The notes under the pieces are model-generated. The model was given only the letters and a program-made list of their open reading frames with translations. It made no database searches and was not told where the DNA came from. Shown here one piece after another: positions 49,913 to 62,979 of a stretch of 64,000 nt of DNA. This DNA is from Rhea pennata (Eukaryota; Chordata; Aves; Rheiformes; Rheidae): positions 120,117,801-120,181,800 of the forward strand of contig NC_084663.1 in NCBI RefSeq assembly GCF_028389875.1, written 5' to 3'. Within the stretch, counting starts at the first letter, position 1; each line of letters starts with the position of its first letter. The position numbers were made by a program, and so were the translations under genes.

Positions 49913-52900
49913 GTCATCATCACTGCAGCTGCTCTGCTCTTATTTTCTCAGTCCCATGGGACCCCTTGCTAGCAAGAAGCCTGCCCCTGCCTGCCCTGCT
50001 GGCACTGGCTGTTACAGCACACCTGCCCTGTGGAGTAACCCCACTCTTGCTGTATGGTGTGCTGCAGTCGAGCCCTTTCTCAGTAGTTACTCCGGCTGCA
50101 CAGAAGTCTCTGCTTTCCTATTAGTTGCGTTAGTTGTATGGATTCTTCAGGTTGCAAGAAAGGCTATTTTGAAGACAGATTTAAAACTTGTTTTACAGAA
50201 GCTAGCTACTAAGCAGCAAGTACATCTGTAGTTTCCTACTGGCTGCACATTACCACAGAGAACCCTCTTCCACCCATTCAGGAACATAAATCCTTGAAGA
50301 TTTCAGTACAATCTCACACTGAGACACAAAACACCGCATCACCCTCGAGTGGTCCTGCCATGAGGGCTCTTTGTGAAATAATCAGCACACTGCCACTTCC
50401 CTAAATCACTTTCAGGATGCAGGTGAAAGTGTCCTTATCCACATGGGGAAGCAGGGCAGCTGCTCACTTTGTCACTTAATGTGGGAGCACCAATGGAGGA
50501 ATACAAGGAAGAATGCAACAAGCTATTTATCTTTCTTAATCTGTGCTTACTGAACAAGCAGTTTGTATCAATTCAGAAAGGCCAGAGCCACTAAGTCCCA
50601 TCTCACTGTGGTACAGCTCCCAAGCAGATGCCTAAAAATCCTTGCTCCTGTGTCTGGAAACTTCTACAGTTCAACAGCTCTGCTGCTGAGTAGCTGCTGC
50701 AACCTCACCTCTGAACTATGCATACCTAGCCACGCTACTGCAAATGACGTTTTACTTCTCTCCCCAAAAAGAGAAATTTTCCCTTATTTGCAGATGTTTT
50801 TCTCCCCCACTGCCCTCAGTTTGTTGTCACATCTCACAGCTTTACTTGTTTAATGAGGAACCCAAATGCCCCAGAGCAGGTACTTTGTCTCCTCACTTGG
50901 CTGTGAGCAGCCACAATGCCACTGCACATATAATAAGTAAGTCTATATCCCTCTACCCTCAATAGCCAGACTGCTGACAAATTTTGCCTGGCATTGCAGA
51001 TGCTATTTAATTATTGCAATGAACCCCATCAGAAATAATTAATGAAGACTTTCTAATGGGTATTGGGAAGGTCATCCACGAAACTCAGGGAGGTTTTCTT
51101 TCTTCTCCTGCTGTATTGCTGCACTCAGCAGCTTCATAGCTAATACGTTACAAAGCCCTACATTCCTTAATTTCAACTGCTAATACCTTTTGACAGGGTA
51201 GAGGTAGGTACAGTTAATGTTAGATGATTATGAAGTCATTGATGGTGCTCCGAAATGGAAACTGTAAGAAGAGCCATGAGCTATGGTTACCCATGTTACA
51301 TTACTTAAGCCACTCATTCACTTGTATTAGTTAATTTTGCATCTCGATAAGAATTTCTTAGCAGACACCAGACATCCCTTGCGCACCCTTTAACTGCTTA
51401 ATGATAGAAGTTCTAAGTGAGCAACCAGTACATGCCATATTCCATTTTCTGTGTGTTTCTCTTCCAGGGAAGTGCTGCCATCTGACACACTAGTGGGTCA
51501 TTGGCCAGGTTAATTCAAAGCATCAACTAAATTGCCTGTAATTGCAACTATTTATATGTAAGTGATAGACTGTAACTATACTATTTTTCCTACTGTAAGT
51601 GCAGAGAGCAAAGTATTCAGCTCACTCTTTCTGAGTTGATACTATTCTGCAAACCTCATAGGTGAGAGTTCATTGAACTCACTTTGCTTCTTTTGCTGTT
51701 TTCTGCTCTGCAAACACAGTTGTCAAAGGAATATATCTGCCTGCTTAGGGTTGTGATTTTTTTCCTGTCAAGGAGCAAGAGGCCTTTATGAAGGTTTAAA
51801 GATCCAACTGAAAGGTCCATTGGCATAATCAACACTTTAAGTAATAAATCTATTATCATATTTTTAATTTCATTACCTCAATCAATGATTCCTTTGCCTG
51901 GGTTAGAATTGGCAATTCAGTGCAGTGAGTGCAGTGATTCTCAACAGTCAGGTATCTTTGGATGAACTTTAAGGCCTGGGTAATTTATAATACAAAAACT
52001 CTAAAGGACATAACAGTTACTTTGTTTTCTAGGCATCAGTCATGTACTTGGTTAAATTAGAAATGTGTATAATGGAGCCAAGGGAATAAAAATCTAATAG
52101 TGAAATGGGCTAGACCAGGGATATTTATGCACTAGCACATCTTTTGCATGACACCAGCTGAAACTAGCAAGAAATATACTTTGGCAAAGCTTTTGGTAGC
52201 AATTCAAAATAGTTCCACCTCTTTTGTGGCAGTGAGGGAGAGAGGAACATTTCAGAAAATAATATAACAGCAGCATTAGAAGGAAGCTCTCATGTTTTTT
52301 TTCTGCTGTTGTAAATCAAACCTCACTCATTTGAAACCATTTTGTTTAAATACACTACTCTGAATATCCTCTGGAGTGCCTGAGATAAGATTCTGGCCTA
52401 TTCTCCCAAGAGTTAAATCATGTATTACTTGTTTTTAGCTTTATAGTAATCATAATTGCCTTTTCCCATTGAACACCATATGCCACTGATACATGGTACA
52501 TAGATCAGTGATTCTATCGTCATTGTTTTGTTTCATATTGAATTTAAACATGGTCTAAGTGGATGAGAGACAAACTGTTTACAGATGAAGAACTCAAAGT
52601 GCAGTTAAATATCCTGCTTAATGAGGTATTGGTAGGTATCACCCAAGAGCTTGAGGATATGTATAAAATATGATTTCACCTACTTCTCAGGCCTTTTCCT
52701 GATAACTGTCTCACGAAATTGAGTTCTCAAGAACACACTACAGCAACAGAAAATCCCCTTAGGAAGTAAAACTTAATAATTCATTAAAGATACTGAGTCA
52801 CCCTTATTGGCTAGTGCAGGACTGAAAGGATTTTCCTATTGCGCTAGGGTAAGAGAAGTCCAACGTTATGCAGTCCTTGCCTCCAGGCCCCAGATTCAAA

Positions 52901-53086
52901 GGTTTTCTGCCTCCAAGATCCCCTAGAAATGGAGCCATATGTGGTCAGCTGTCAGCTACAGCACAGGGGCTAGTAAGAGACAGCAGTATAATTCTTTAAA
53001 AATTGAACCAGTAAGGAGAGAAATGAAACAATCTGCTCACAGACTGCAGATGTCCTCTAGTGCATAATATTTCCAGTTACCAGATT

Positions 53087-53108
53087 AAAAAAAAAAAAAA
53101 AAAAAAAA
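53087..53108 (+). repeat. A22 homopolymer
   Basis: Twenty-two consecutive A in intergenic DNA. Confidence 0.95.
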
Positions 53109-53172
53109 GTCAGAAAACTCTTAAAGTCAGGTTAAGCTTGGGTTAATTTAAATTTTTCTGAGAGTCTTATGA

Positions 53173-53481
53173 GTGTTTCCACACAACAGCCCTCAGGCAG
53201 TCAATACTGTCCTTCAACCTAAATGGGCAGGGAGTACAGCACACCACAGAAAGACTCGTGCCCTTATCCATGGTACTCTCCTGATACCCCTTGATCCAGA
53301 GCTTGCCAGATGCAGAGAGCACAGTAGACGTGCTTTAGCAGTAGAGGAAGAGCAGTTGTTTTTATCTGGCATACCTCAACGCCTGAGAAGGGCTATGGCT
53401 TCTGGAGACACAGCACTAAGAGGCATTTCCAGTGCAAGTTCCAGTGGATGTTCATCAGACAACAGCTCCACAACTGAGTAA
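53173..53481 (+). other. Unidentified open frame in intergenic DNA
   Basis: A 102-codon frame beginning at GTG (no ATG near the start), with moderately coding-like codons and a Ser-rich end (SSASSSGCSSDNSS). A 22-base A run lies 64 nt upstream. No homologue is recognised and no splice sites frame it. Chance or a decayed retrocopy are both possible. Confidence 0.18.
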
Positions 53482-53854
53482 CTACACATGCCAATTCTTC
53501 ACTTGAGGAAGAATTTGTGACCAGATGACAGCAGATGACATTGTAATGTGTTTTAGGACCACAGAGACATTCTTGCAAAGACAGACAAACTGCTGGAGCT
53601 AGGAACTCTACAGGGTTTATTGAACACATGCAAGCTCTCTTCACTTACCTAAAATCTGTGCAAAAGTATTTTTTATATACCTCATTTCACACCACTTGAC
53701 AACAAGATAATGCATTATTGATTAAGCTAATGTTTTAAAAACAGTCTCCAGGCTCTAGGACAGAATCTCTTGCATATGGTGTTCAGAAATCTAAATCAAA
53801 CAGTTGCACTAAATTTCCTTTTGTGGGATTGCCAATGCCCAATGCTCTATTTCA

Positions 53855-53965
53855 GAGTCGTTCATGGTGCAGCATAAGGATGTGGCTCTGCTCTGAGCTG
53901 GGGAACCTGATGACCCCCAAAGGTCCCTTTTGGTGTAAACTATTCTTTGATCCTATGAATCTGTT
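53855..53965 (+). mobile_element. CR1 LINE tail
   Basis: 'ctctgctctgagctggggaa' then 'cctgatgacccccaaaggtc', 'ccttttggtgtaaactattc' and 'tttgatcctatgaatct' is a degraded CR1 3' end in sense orientation. Confidence 0.75.
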
Positions 53966-55812
53966 TGAAACACCCAACAAGGTAGATTAATGCTCACCAA
54001 AATGGCAATGATGTCCTCTGTTAGAGCAGCTAGAAGTTAAGAGGTATGTTATTTAATACCCTTCCTCAGTATCAGGTGAAGTCATCTGTTTACAGTTGTA
54101 TAACATCATTAAAGTTTTAGCTTCTGAAACTTTAAATACAAAGAGACGATAAACTAAATATTTAAGAGAACCTAGGATTAAATTCCACTGACCTTCACAA
54201 ACTCCTTCTAGTAATTTATATAAATTAATCTACTTCTTATTCAGAAGAAAATCCCTGAAAAAATACAAATACAGGACAATTACTAAATTTTACAGCTGAG
54301 ATCAGAGTTAGCCCTCATGGCTACAGTCCATACTCTTATCATTCTTCCAGGTCGTCTGTGGGGGAAAAACTACCCTTAATTGTCTCTAAATGATTTTTTG
54401 TTATTATTTTGGGGGATACTGGACTTTTGATTTAGTCAAATCATAGTGTACTTGGGTAAATGCTAAACCCCTCTATGCTTCACCCCACTGGAACTGCACG
54501 AGGACAAACTATCTAACTATACAAGAATGCATTAAAATTTAACTGTGCTTTTTTTTCTAGTGCTAAGTAACAAGATGCAGCTATTTTTAATATCTGTGCA
54601 GCAGCAAGTGGTAAACAAGCTATGCATGATCTAGTTTGCATTTCAGAGAAAGAAAATACAAGGAAAAGTTTGTAACAGTTGTACCATACCAATCACAGCC
54701 TGTGACTTTGGAACTGGGAGATCTCATGACTTGGCCATTGTGCTCATCCTCTCCTTTTGCCATCTGGAGAAGATCATCTTCTCTTAGGGAAGGGTTTCTG
54801 GACCAGTCCTTAGGGGAATATCCACACAGGTTAACAAGAGTTTAGGATGGCTTCTTTTCCCCCAGTTTACTAGAAAGTCAGAGAAGAAAGCGAAAAAGAC
54901 ACCTTGCCAGCACACAAGTCAGGGTGGCCAGTTATGTCCCGTATTTCCCTCAAAATAAACTTGTCCTTTCATGGTTTGCAGACAGAGCCCAACCCCTTCA
55001 GGCCAAACTAGCCTTCTCTCTTTTTACTGTGCTTTGGAAATGCCACCCCAGATAACTCAGTGCTGAATAAAGTGGCATTGTAGTGAGTCAGGACAGAGAA
55101 TCATGTCTCTTTTGTATGTATGAATCCATTTTAGAGCTATGTTGAGCTTTACAAGAACCTTTACTTAATAATACCTCAATTAGAGATACTAAGTCAGAGT
55201 ACTTTCTAGCAGGGACAGAAGGTGGACAAAGGCCACAGAAAAGTTATCAGCCATTAAACTGAAATGTCACCATTAGCCCATAAGAAATATCTAAAATGAG
55301 GTATTATTATTGGTAACATAGACATGGAAGAAGGATGAAGGAAACAGAACTAAGCATTTCTTCTGTGTTAAAGGCAAAATGCTTTCAATCAGAAGTCATC
55401 CATTCCCATTAGTCAGGTGGTAGTGGCTTTTATTTCCATCTCCATTTTACCCTTAAAAATAAAATCCAAATAACTTAATAAAAAATCAGATTTAACTCAG
55501 TGGCACAGAACTGGTGATATTAAAGGGCTTGGTTTTGGGTGTCTGAAGCATGCTCATTATTAAATGGATATTTCTAGAAGCCTGCACAGTCTATCTCAGG
55601 CTATTGTGCTTTATGGCTCAGAAGTTAAAAAGTGTCATTCTTATTTTTCTTTGACCAGCATAATTTCTGAATGGTAAGTAAATATCTTTATCCTGATAAG
55701 TGGTACAGATCCCATCCTATGAAAAAGGTAAGTGTAGGAAACAGGCCTAGAAGTGATGTCTCGGAGCATTAAGTCCAAATCTCTTTTCCTGTCTCCAGAC
55801 AATCTTTTATAT

Positions 55813-55838
55813 AATGGAGCTCGTTAACGAGCTCCATT
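55813..55838. repeat. Perfect 26-bp palindrome without spacer
   Basis: Two 13-base arms, AATGGAGCTCGTT and AACGAGCTCCATT, are exact reverse complements with no loop. Symmetry stops at the flanking bases (T on both sides). The surrounding 100 bp are not symmetrical. Confidence 0.97.
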
Positions 55839-56947
55839 TTGAAACCAGGCCTGTAAACGTCAAAAGGCACCAGAAGCTGAGACTGAGAATGCCAAAGCTT
55901 CGAATATCAAGCTATAAATATATTTTTTAAAAAGATGTTTTGCAATAGGAACAAATACTTTTTATTTCTATGGACCTTTCCATCTGTGAGTCTTCATATT
56001 TGTAAGCATTCCCCTTTCTAGATAACTACTCAGTCATGCTATACACAGCAGGGTCCTACAGAGAGAAAGTGAAGAACCCCAAGATATATTTGCATGAGAG
56101 AAGAGCAAAGATGAAGTAGAGTTGCATTGGGATCCTCATTTTGGCATCTGCTAGTTATGGAACACTTGGCGAAGTTAACTTTCTTTTACTGGAATATATT
56201 ATGTGCAATTACTAACAATATAGCACTAAAGGTTTCCTAGGACAAGTGGAAAGATAGGGCTTGAATGGCTTGACTTTCTATTTTTGTCCTATAAAATGTC
56301 TGAAAAAATTTGGGAGTTCCATAATATGAGCAGCAGAGGTTGTTCTGAAGCCTCCTCTCTGTCTAATGATGAAACACAAACAGGACAGAAACTCTTCCAA
56401 AATTCACCATTATGCTGTTCCAGAGACCAAGAAAAATAAATCCAGTAGCTAGAGCAATTACACTAACAGCTCTGGGTGACACACAACTGAAGAGATCTTG
56501 TGTCATTGGCTTTCACTGTTGATCAAACTAGCTTCTTGCAGCTCAAGCAGGAGAGAAGACTATGATCCCTGAGTTTCACACAGAGGTAAATACTGCCAGT
56601 GATGTTATCTCTGCAATGTACTGCAGCCCTTTTGAAGCCGGGAGCCTTCTAAATCCATTTGCTGAGTAGAATAAGCATGGACAGAGGATAGCAGAAGAAA
56701 AACGCTACCTGAACAGTCTCCTGTGCAACAGTCAAGAGCCATTGATGATGGCTTTGTCCTAGATGTTTTATTTCACCCCAGCATAGGGAACTAAGCACCT
56801 AATGCTCTCAGCTCTTACTTTAAGAGGAGGCGTGTACTTTAAGCTTCCTCCTCTCTCTACACTGCAAGTTATAATTGTTGTGGATCTTTTTAAACACATT
56901 AATTCCCTTGTCTGTACAGAGATTGAAAATTGTTAACCAATAATTAA

Positions 56948-57482
56948 TACATCTTTTTACCTTTTAATTAAAAAGTTAACCGCTATGGGTAAGTGCCAGG
57001 TAACATCTGAATACTATACATTTTCAAATCCTCTTTCCTTATATAACAGACCCAATCAAAGAGTTGACACCCACAACACTCTTCAGGCTTTGAAAGGTTT
57101 ATGGGATTTGACTTAAACTCAGAATGGCTTTCTTAATTCCAAAGTTAACAACATTTATTAATCACATTCCTCAAAATTCTTTGGCCAGACTTAAGAATTG
57201 AAACTTATATTTGTTTTTTCTTTTTTAGGATAAGAGATGACTCACGCTGTAGAGTAAGTCGTGTCATGCAACTCTCTGGAGAAAAGACTTAATTTTTCCA
57301 AATTATATTTGATATTTTTGTGACATTGACAGCAATGAGATTTTGTTAGAACCATTGACTGATTCTTCTTGCATGGGAACAAAGGTTAGATTGTAACAAA
57401 GGCCCTAGGGCTCAGATCTGCAGAGGTATTTTGTTGTTTAGCTACCCACCATTAGCTTCTTAATTAAAAGGTAAAAAGATAC
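56948..57482. repeat. Inverted-repeat pair enclosing about 490 bp
   Basis: The 21 bases at 56951-56971 (ATCTTTTTACC… to …AATTAA) recur exactly as the reverse complement at 57460-57480. Weaker similarity continues inward for about 20-25 bp (AAAAGTTAACcgctaTGGGTA versus GAAGCTAATggTGGGTAG). The interior is non-coding. A MITE-like element with decayed ends is possible; no clear target-site duplication was seen. Confidence 0.75.
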
Positions 57483-60070
57483 TAATGAGAGTTAAGCCTT
57501 TGGAAAGTTCCTTTTTTCTAAATTTTTAATTTTTTGGTTGGGCAAATTAGCCGATATGTATGAATGACCAGTCACACATGATACAGTATTTCAGGCTATG
57601 TTACTATCAAAGTGCAAACTGAAGTCTATAATTCTGGCATGTTCTCTGTAATTAAGGCCATGTTCTATATCCCCTTTTAAATTCCAGTATTCAAAGGCAC
57701 ATAGCTTTCTGAAACAAAAGCTTTCCATTTGTAATCAACATTCTGGATTTCATTTACTATCGGGACTTTTTCAGAAAGTTTGTGTGAAATTGTTTAATCT
57801 TTTCATAGAGTTAAAAAAAAGAAAGAGGCATAGGTTTCACTTCAGTGTACCAGTCTCAAGTACTGTGCTTGACCTCGAAACTCATTTTTTTTCGGTCACA
57901 GTCAAAATTTAAATCTAGACAGAAAAGGTAGCTTTACACAAATGAAATATGGTATATCTTTCAAGGCACTGTCAGATTTTCACTTAGATTTTTTTTTTTA
58001 TTTTGATTTGAATCAAATTTTGATTGCAAAACACTAACTAAACGCCTAAGAGGTTATCTTCCCCTAAACTCTATTACTGTCTCCTCTAGAGTGATTCTGC
58101 AACTAACCACACTGCTAATAAAACCACTTTACTTACCAGATACCTTCAATGGTGGTATTTAAAGTGAAGCAAAACTGTGCAGTTATGTTGAATTGCCAAT
58201 TATAAAGATTAAGCATACAATTAGTTCTTTTGTTACATGTATACATGCAATGCATGGTTCTCCAATTATGCATTACTCAGACTTGCACAGAAGAGTTATC
58301 TCCAGACCTACTGTACAGGTGAAATTCCTTGGAAGTCTGTAAACACTTGTTCCAGAATCCAGCTCAGATTTTCTTCTCTGTATTGATTCTTTCAGGTAAG
58401 TGGGAGTAAAAGGCAGTAAAATTGTGGTCATATGCTAGCAGACAAGATGGAACGCATATGAAGTGCAGACATGATGAATGAAAAGGTGGCATTTTAAAAG
58501 TCATTTTTCAGAATAAAACAGGTCTTGAAAATAGAACAGCTTAGAGCATTTTCTCAATTTAGAAGTGTTTCTACTTAGCACTTAAGTAAAAGCTGAGCTT
58601 TGGGGGACCTTTAAGATAGAAGTTTTCCATAGGTTAGAAAGGCTGCCAAAGAAAGAATACTTCTAAACTGAAACCTGGTCCCACATGCTAATATAAATGA
58701 TAGAATAAAAATGAAACTTTTTTTCACATTATTTCTATTTTTCTATTATTGCTATTTTTGTCTATGGTTCATTTGAAAAGTTAAAGTTGCTGCTACATTT
58801 CCAGAACTAGAGATATCTCAAACTAAATTGAGTCATAGATGAAAATGTCAGAATGTAGGTTGCATCCTAGATCAAGATGTGTGTGCGTGTGTATGTGTAT
58901 ATGTTCAAGAACTATTAAGTTTGGTAACCCCTGCATTAAGAAACAGGAGAAACATAAGATTTCAAACCCTAATGTGTATCTATCTACCTAGATTGTTTTG
59001 AGTGATTGTGGAAGTATTCTCTAGTCCCTTCACTGTGTAACTTATGCAAATCTGAGAGGCAAGGAACAAGACTTGTTTGGATGGAAAAAGAAGAGAGAGA
59101 GAACAAAAGGAAATGTATCTCTGTGGGTCTGTGGTCACGGGCTTTGCTCTGGGAGAAAGGAACTCTGTGTTCACTCTGTGCATTTTACACATTGACTGAA
59201 TACTGCGATGTATACAAGCTGTCCTCAGAGCAGGAAGCTGTTACCAGGAGGACACTGCCATCACCACCAGTGTCACTGCTTTAGAAGAAAAGACTACACC
59301 TGGTGCCGCATTAGAAAGGTGCAAACCTAGCATCTGGCTGTGAACTCTAATTTAACATGGGGCCTGAGAAGGGAGGATTTCCACCCTGCTCCACTTCTCT
59401 TACTAGGCAGCTCATTCCTCAGAACACCAAAATGTGTTGATCCCAGTCTAAGGTACTGAACTGGGACCTCAGTGACCTCCTTCAAGGGTGGGTGCTGCTC
59501 TGAAGGCAAAAGGGCCAGGTGCGATGGTGGCTCTGGGCTTTCCCAGAGGCAGCTCAGTGTGCTCACCAGTGTGCCTTTCTAGGAGGCTGTAAACTCCACA
59601 AAGCAGGTCAGAAGGTATCCAAGGAAAAAGCCTTACATGCTCCCCTGGTAAATCTAGTGCAAAGAGCCTTCTCTATTATCATGCTTCTCTGTGCACAGTA
59701 GAGTACAACCTGAAATATCACAACTGGAGTTTCTGCTTGAATTTGTCACATTCATTTGATGATAAAGAACGATCAGCTCTCAGACAGAAATTCTTGTTTT
59801 ATGTCATACATCACCTACATACACAATACATGCAATTGCAAAACGAACATCTATTATTTGCCACCCACCTGGCTAATTGGCAACTATGCAGCCAGTTGCT
59901 GTACTGGGGAGGATGTGTGGTTGCTTATGTGTATTACCCATCTCATTATCATATTTCTCCTCAGTATTTGTGTTTGTTTTCATGGGACCGGCTGAGGAAG
60001 TACATGCAGGAGAAACTAATGGATTCTCTTTGGGCACAGATTAAAAACTGACACTGTTACGTTCCTGGCA

Positions 60071-60090
60071 TTTTTTTTTTTTTTTTTTTT
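60071..60090 (+). repeat. T20 homopolymer
   Basis: Twenty consecutive T in intergenic DNA. Confidence 0.95.
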
Positions 60091-62496
60091 CATTTAGGTC
60101 AATGACATGAGGATTTGAGATCCAATTGAACTCTCCTGAAACTAACAGAAAGACTCCTATCAGTGTCAGTGGGAACTAAAAAGATTTTCCTTAAGCTACT
60201 TACATAACTTACTTTGTGATTATGAGTCCTTTGGGAAGAAATAACCCTTCAATAATCTGTTGTCATTGTACCTTGTACCCATAAGCTTATAGACCAATGG
60301 CACTCCTGCCAGAATATGAATATTGCTGCAATGTATCCACAACCACTTTTCATGAGAAAATGTTGTCACCTAATAAAAAGCTTCTTCAATGATTGAACTT
60401 CATCATACTCAGTTTTGGTCCTTACACTGTACTGACACTGAAGTTGTGCCGCACTGAAGCTGTAGAACAAACTGCAATGCATGAACTCTTATCATGCTTG
60501 TCACTCACTTGCTCCACACAAAAGAAGACCTGGGACCATTAACATCAATTTTAGAAACTGTCAGTTGCCTGTACTGGGAATATTACCGTAATAAAAGAGG
60601 GCTGAAGATGATATTTTAAATGGGGCCTTCCTCCTTTCTTGTTACTGCCAGTCATCCAGAGAAGCCTGAAAAAAAGAAAGCACCACTCAGGTTTCAAATT
60701 TAGAAAAAGCAGTATCCCTGCAGCTTTGTGATCCCAAGTTGTGAATGGCAGGACTCATATTAAATCTAAAAATTATACATCCGTGCATTTGGTGGGTTGA
60801 TTCTTCTCCCAACATCTCATGTTGTGAACTATTTTTTAATAATATATACACATAGGCAAGCATGGCACTGGCTCAGGTGAAAGCTCAAATACTAGTTGGA
60901 TAATTATACATACTGTAACATGCCGTTGTGTTTAAAAGAGATGAAGAAAGCTCTCCTCCTCCAGCTGGATCATGACTGCATGAGTTCACATAATGGTGCT
61001 TTCTCCTCTAACTCTCCCAAAGGCATCTGCAAGACTGGGATCTCAGATCCTCCCACTGAAAATAAAAACCAAGAAAGTCCCAAAGGCTGGCTTAGATTGG
61101 CAATCACATCAGTGATTACTTACCTTGTCAAGGACCAGTAAATTCCTCCAGAGCAAAAATAAATCACAATTTGGTATTTTATTCCTGCCCAGAAGCAGAC
61201 TGAAAGCCATGGCAGTGCTAAATGCAGCAGCCGGGCTCTGCGTGTCCCTCCATCACTGTATGTATAGCAATGCATTGTACTGCAGTGTCTGCGCGTCTGC
61301 GGATAGGTAGTAACTTGAAAGGGAAAAGGGGTTTCCAGAAGAGTTTCACAAAGCTTCTTGCACTGTCTTTATTATCACTGACCCTGAATATAGATTTTGA
61401 TGAAGAAAAGAAGCTATTACATGGTAGTCTCTAGAAGTGGAAAGGCTGGCAAACTTCTCAGGCTTTCCAAAATAATGCATAACTTTCTTATTGATTTGAG
61501 AAAAATTTGAGGGAGTGAAATGCATTCCCAGAGCAAATTGAATCCATATTTCTTCACAGATAGATGAGTCAGAACATCCAAATGTTTATTTCTGGATATA
61601 GTAATCATGCTCCATCAAAAGATGGATGCTGGAGTATAACTGCAGAGCTTCCAAACTTTTGTTTTAATTACGTGCTCAAAAAACTTACTGAAAAGACCCT
61701 TCCTCCATATAACTGTGAAAGCAGCTAATGAAGAATTACAATATATTTTAATGGAAAAAGCAATAGGACTCATGTTGTGAGTCACTGAATTCCACAGTAA
61801 TAAAGAAAAAGGCCATGTGGCAAACAGAGCTATGAAACTTTGACTATTTCACCTGATCTGTGTACACGTCCACAGGAGCCGTCAGCACCTACTTTTGAAG
61901 GGTCTCTCCCACCTTGAACTGGGCAGAGAAGTTCCTTCTGAGATTTCATGTGTAAGCAGCTGCCTCTCTCTGTGATGCTCTGTTTTCCCCATAGCTACAT
62001 GCAGGGGCTTCAGTGAAAGGGAATGCAGCTTAGGTCTGGCATATAGATAAAGCAGCAGCTTTCTTATTTTTAGCTATTATTTTTTGCGGGAGAGCGTGCA
62101 CCCGAGCAGATCCCAAGGACGGGCTTGGGGCGCTCGCCCCGGCGTGCGAGCCACACCTGCCTGCTGAGGTGGCTCTCCCTCCAGCTAAGGGGATTCAGGA
62201 CTGAGCGGGATGGGGAGGAAACGAGCAGGAAGGCAGGAATCATTAGCCACCTCTTTTTTCGGGCACTGCCTTTACTGGGAAGAAGCTGTTTACGGGTTTT
62301 TACAGGACACAGTCTCCCCCGGTCGAAGGCCCCTGCCTGCGACATGGCTCTCCAAGGCCTTTAGCAGCAGGCAGGTGTGATTGCCGCAGGCAGACTGAGG
62401 CAGGACAAAGCAGGGGAGCGCGAGAAGGGGCAAGCGGCAGACACCAGGTGACCAAGGCGGCCTAGGAGAAAGGGGCTGTGGGTGAGCGGCTGCGGG

Positions 62497-62503
62497 TATA
62501 AAA
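62497..62503 (+). promoter_or_regulatory. PCP4: TATA box (TATAAAA), upstream PCP4 start candidate
   Basis: Exact TATAAAA inside the CpG island would place a start near 62530, giving a 5' leader of about 550 nt unless spliced. That leader would include upstream ATGs near 62562 and 62568, so this is probably an alternative rather than the main start. Confidence 0.35.
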
Positions 62504-62843
62504 CGAAGACAACAGGGTGTGCTCAGCGGCAGAGGCGTCAGGGATTTTGAAGTACTTGCGTATGTTGATGAGGGGAAAAAAAATAAAACCAAAGCCCAAA
62601 GCAAGCAGCAGCAGCAGCCAAGTGCCTGAACCTGGTCAAAAAAAAAAATCTTTTTAGACTTTTATTAGCAGCTGGCAGGGAGGACGCTTCAGAGAAAAGC
62701 CACCACCGGCAGCGGAGAGCCCAGTGCTCCCCCGCACAGCCCGCCGAGGTGCCTCCGGCCCCCGCACAGACCCCGCCCCACCCCGCTGCCGCCCTTTCGC
62801 CCCGGCCGTCGGGGCCCCGCGGGCGGGCGCCGCCCCGCCGCCG

Positions 62844-62858
62844 CCGCCAGGGGGCGCC
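62844..62858 (+). promoter_or_regulatory. CTCF-like binding motif
   Basis: CCGCCAGGGGGCGCC is close to the vertebrate CTCF core (CCnCCAGGGGGCGC). It lies about 220 bp upstream of the PCP4 start codon. Occupancy cannot be read from sequence. Confidence 0.6.
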
Positions 62859-62908
62859 GCGGCCCCTCGCGTTGGGGGCGCGGGGGGCTCGGCCCCGGGC
62901 GCGGCGCT

Positions 62909-62916
62909 CATTGGCT
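62909..62916 (-). promoter_or_regulatory. PCP4: CCAAT box (minus orientation) of PCP4 promoter
   Basis: CATTGGCT reads AGCCAATG on the minus strand, a good NF-Y site. It is about 40 bp upstream of the TATA-like sequence at 62949-62956. Confidence 0.55.
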
Positions 62917-62948
62917 CGCGCGGGCCGCGCTGCGCGCGGGGCGCCGCT

Positions 62949-62956
62949 TCTTAAAG
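62949..62956 (+). promoter_or_regulatory. PCP4: TATA-like box of PCP4
   Basis: TCTTAAAG, directly followed by a GC box (ggcggcg), would place the start near 62980 and give a 5' UTR of about 95 nt. It is a weak match to TATA. Choice over the 62497 box rests on leader length. Confidence 0.4.
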
Positions 62957-62979
62957 GGCGGCGCGGGGCGGCGGGAGAG

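Larger units (their letters stand above)
42551..53086. other. Intergenic DNA between IGSF5 and PCP4, left part
   Basis: AT-rich and without recognisable genes. Contains a poly-T tract, an old repeat tail (46160-46270) and a tandem repeat with possible LTR remains (about 49440-50230). Confidence 0.65.
53966..62079. other. Intergenic DNA between IGSF5 and PCP4, right part
   Basis: No gene recognised. Contains the 26-bp palindrome, the inverted-repeat pair and a T20 run. Confidence 0.65.

Noticed and set aside
57233-57255. Possible short exon after a T-rich acceptor-like tract
   Set aside because: It does not encode PCP4 or IGSF5 residues and lies upstream of the PCP4 promoter.
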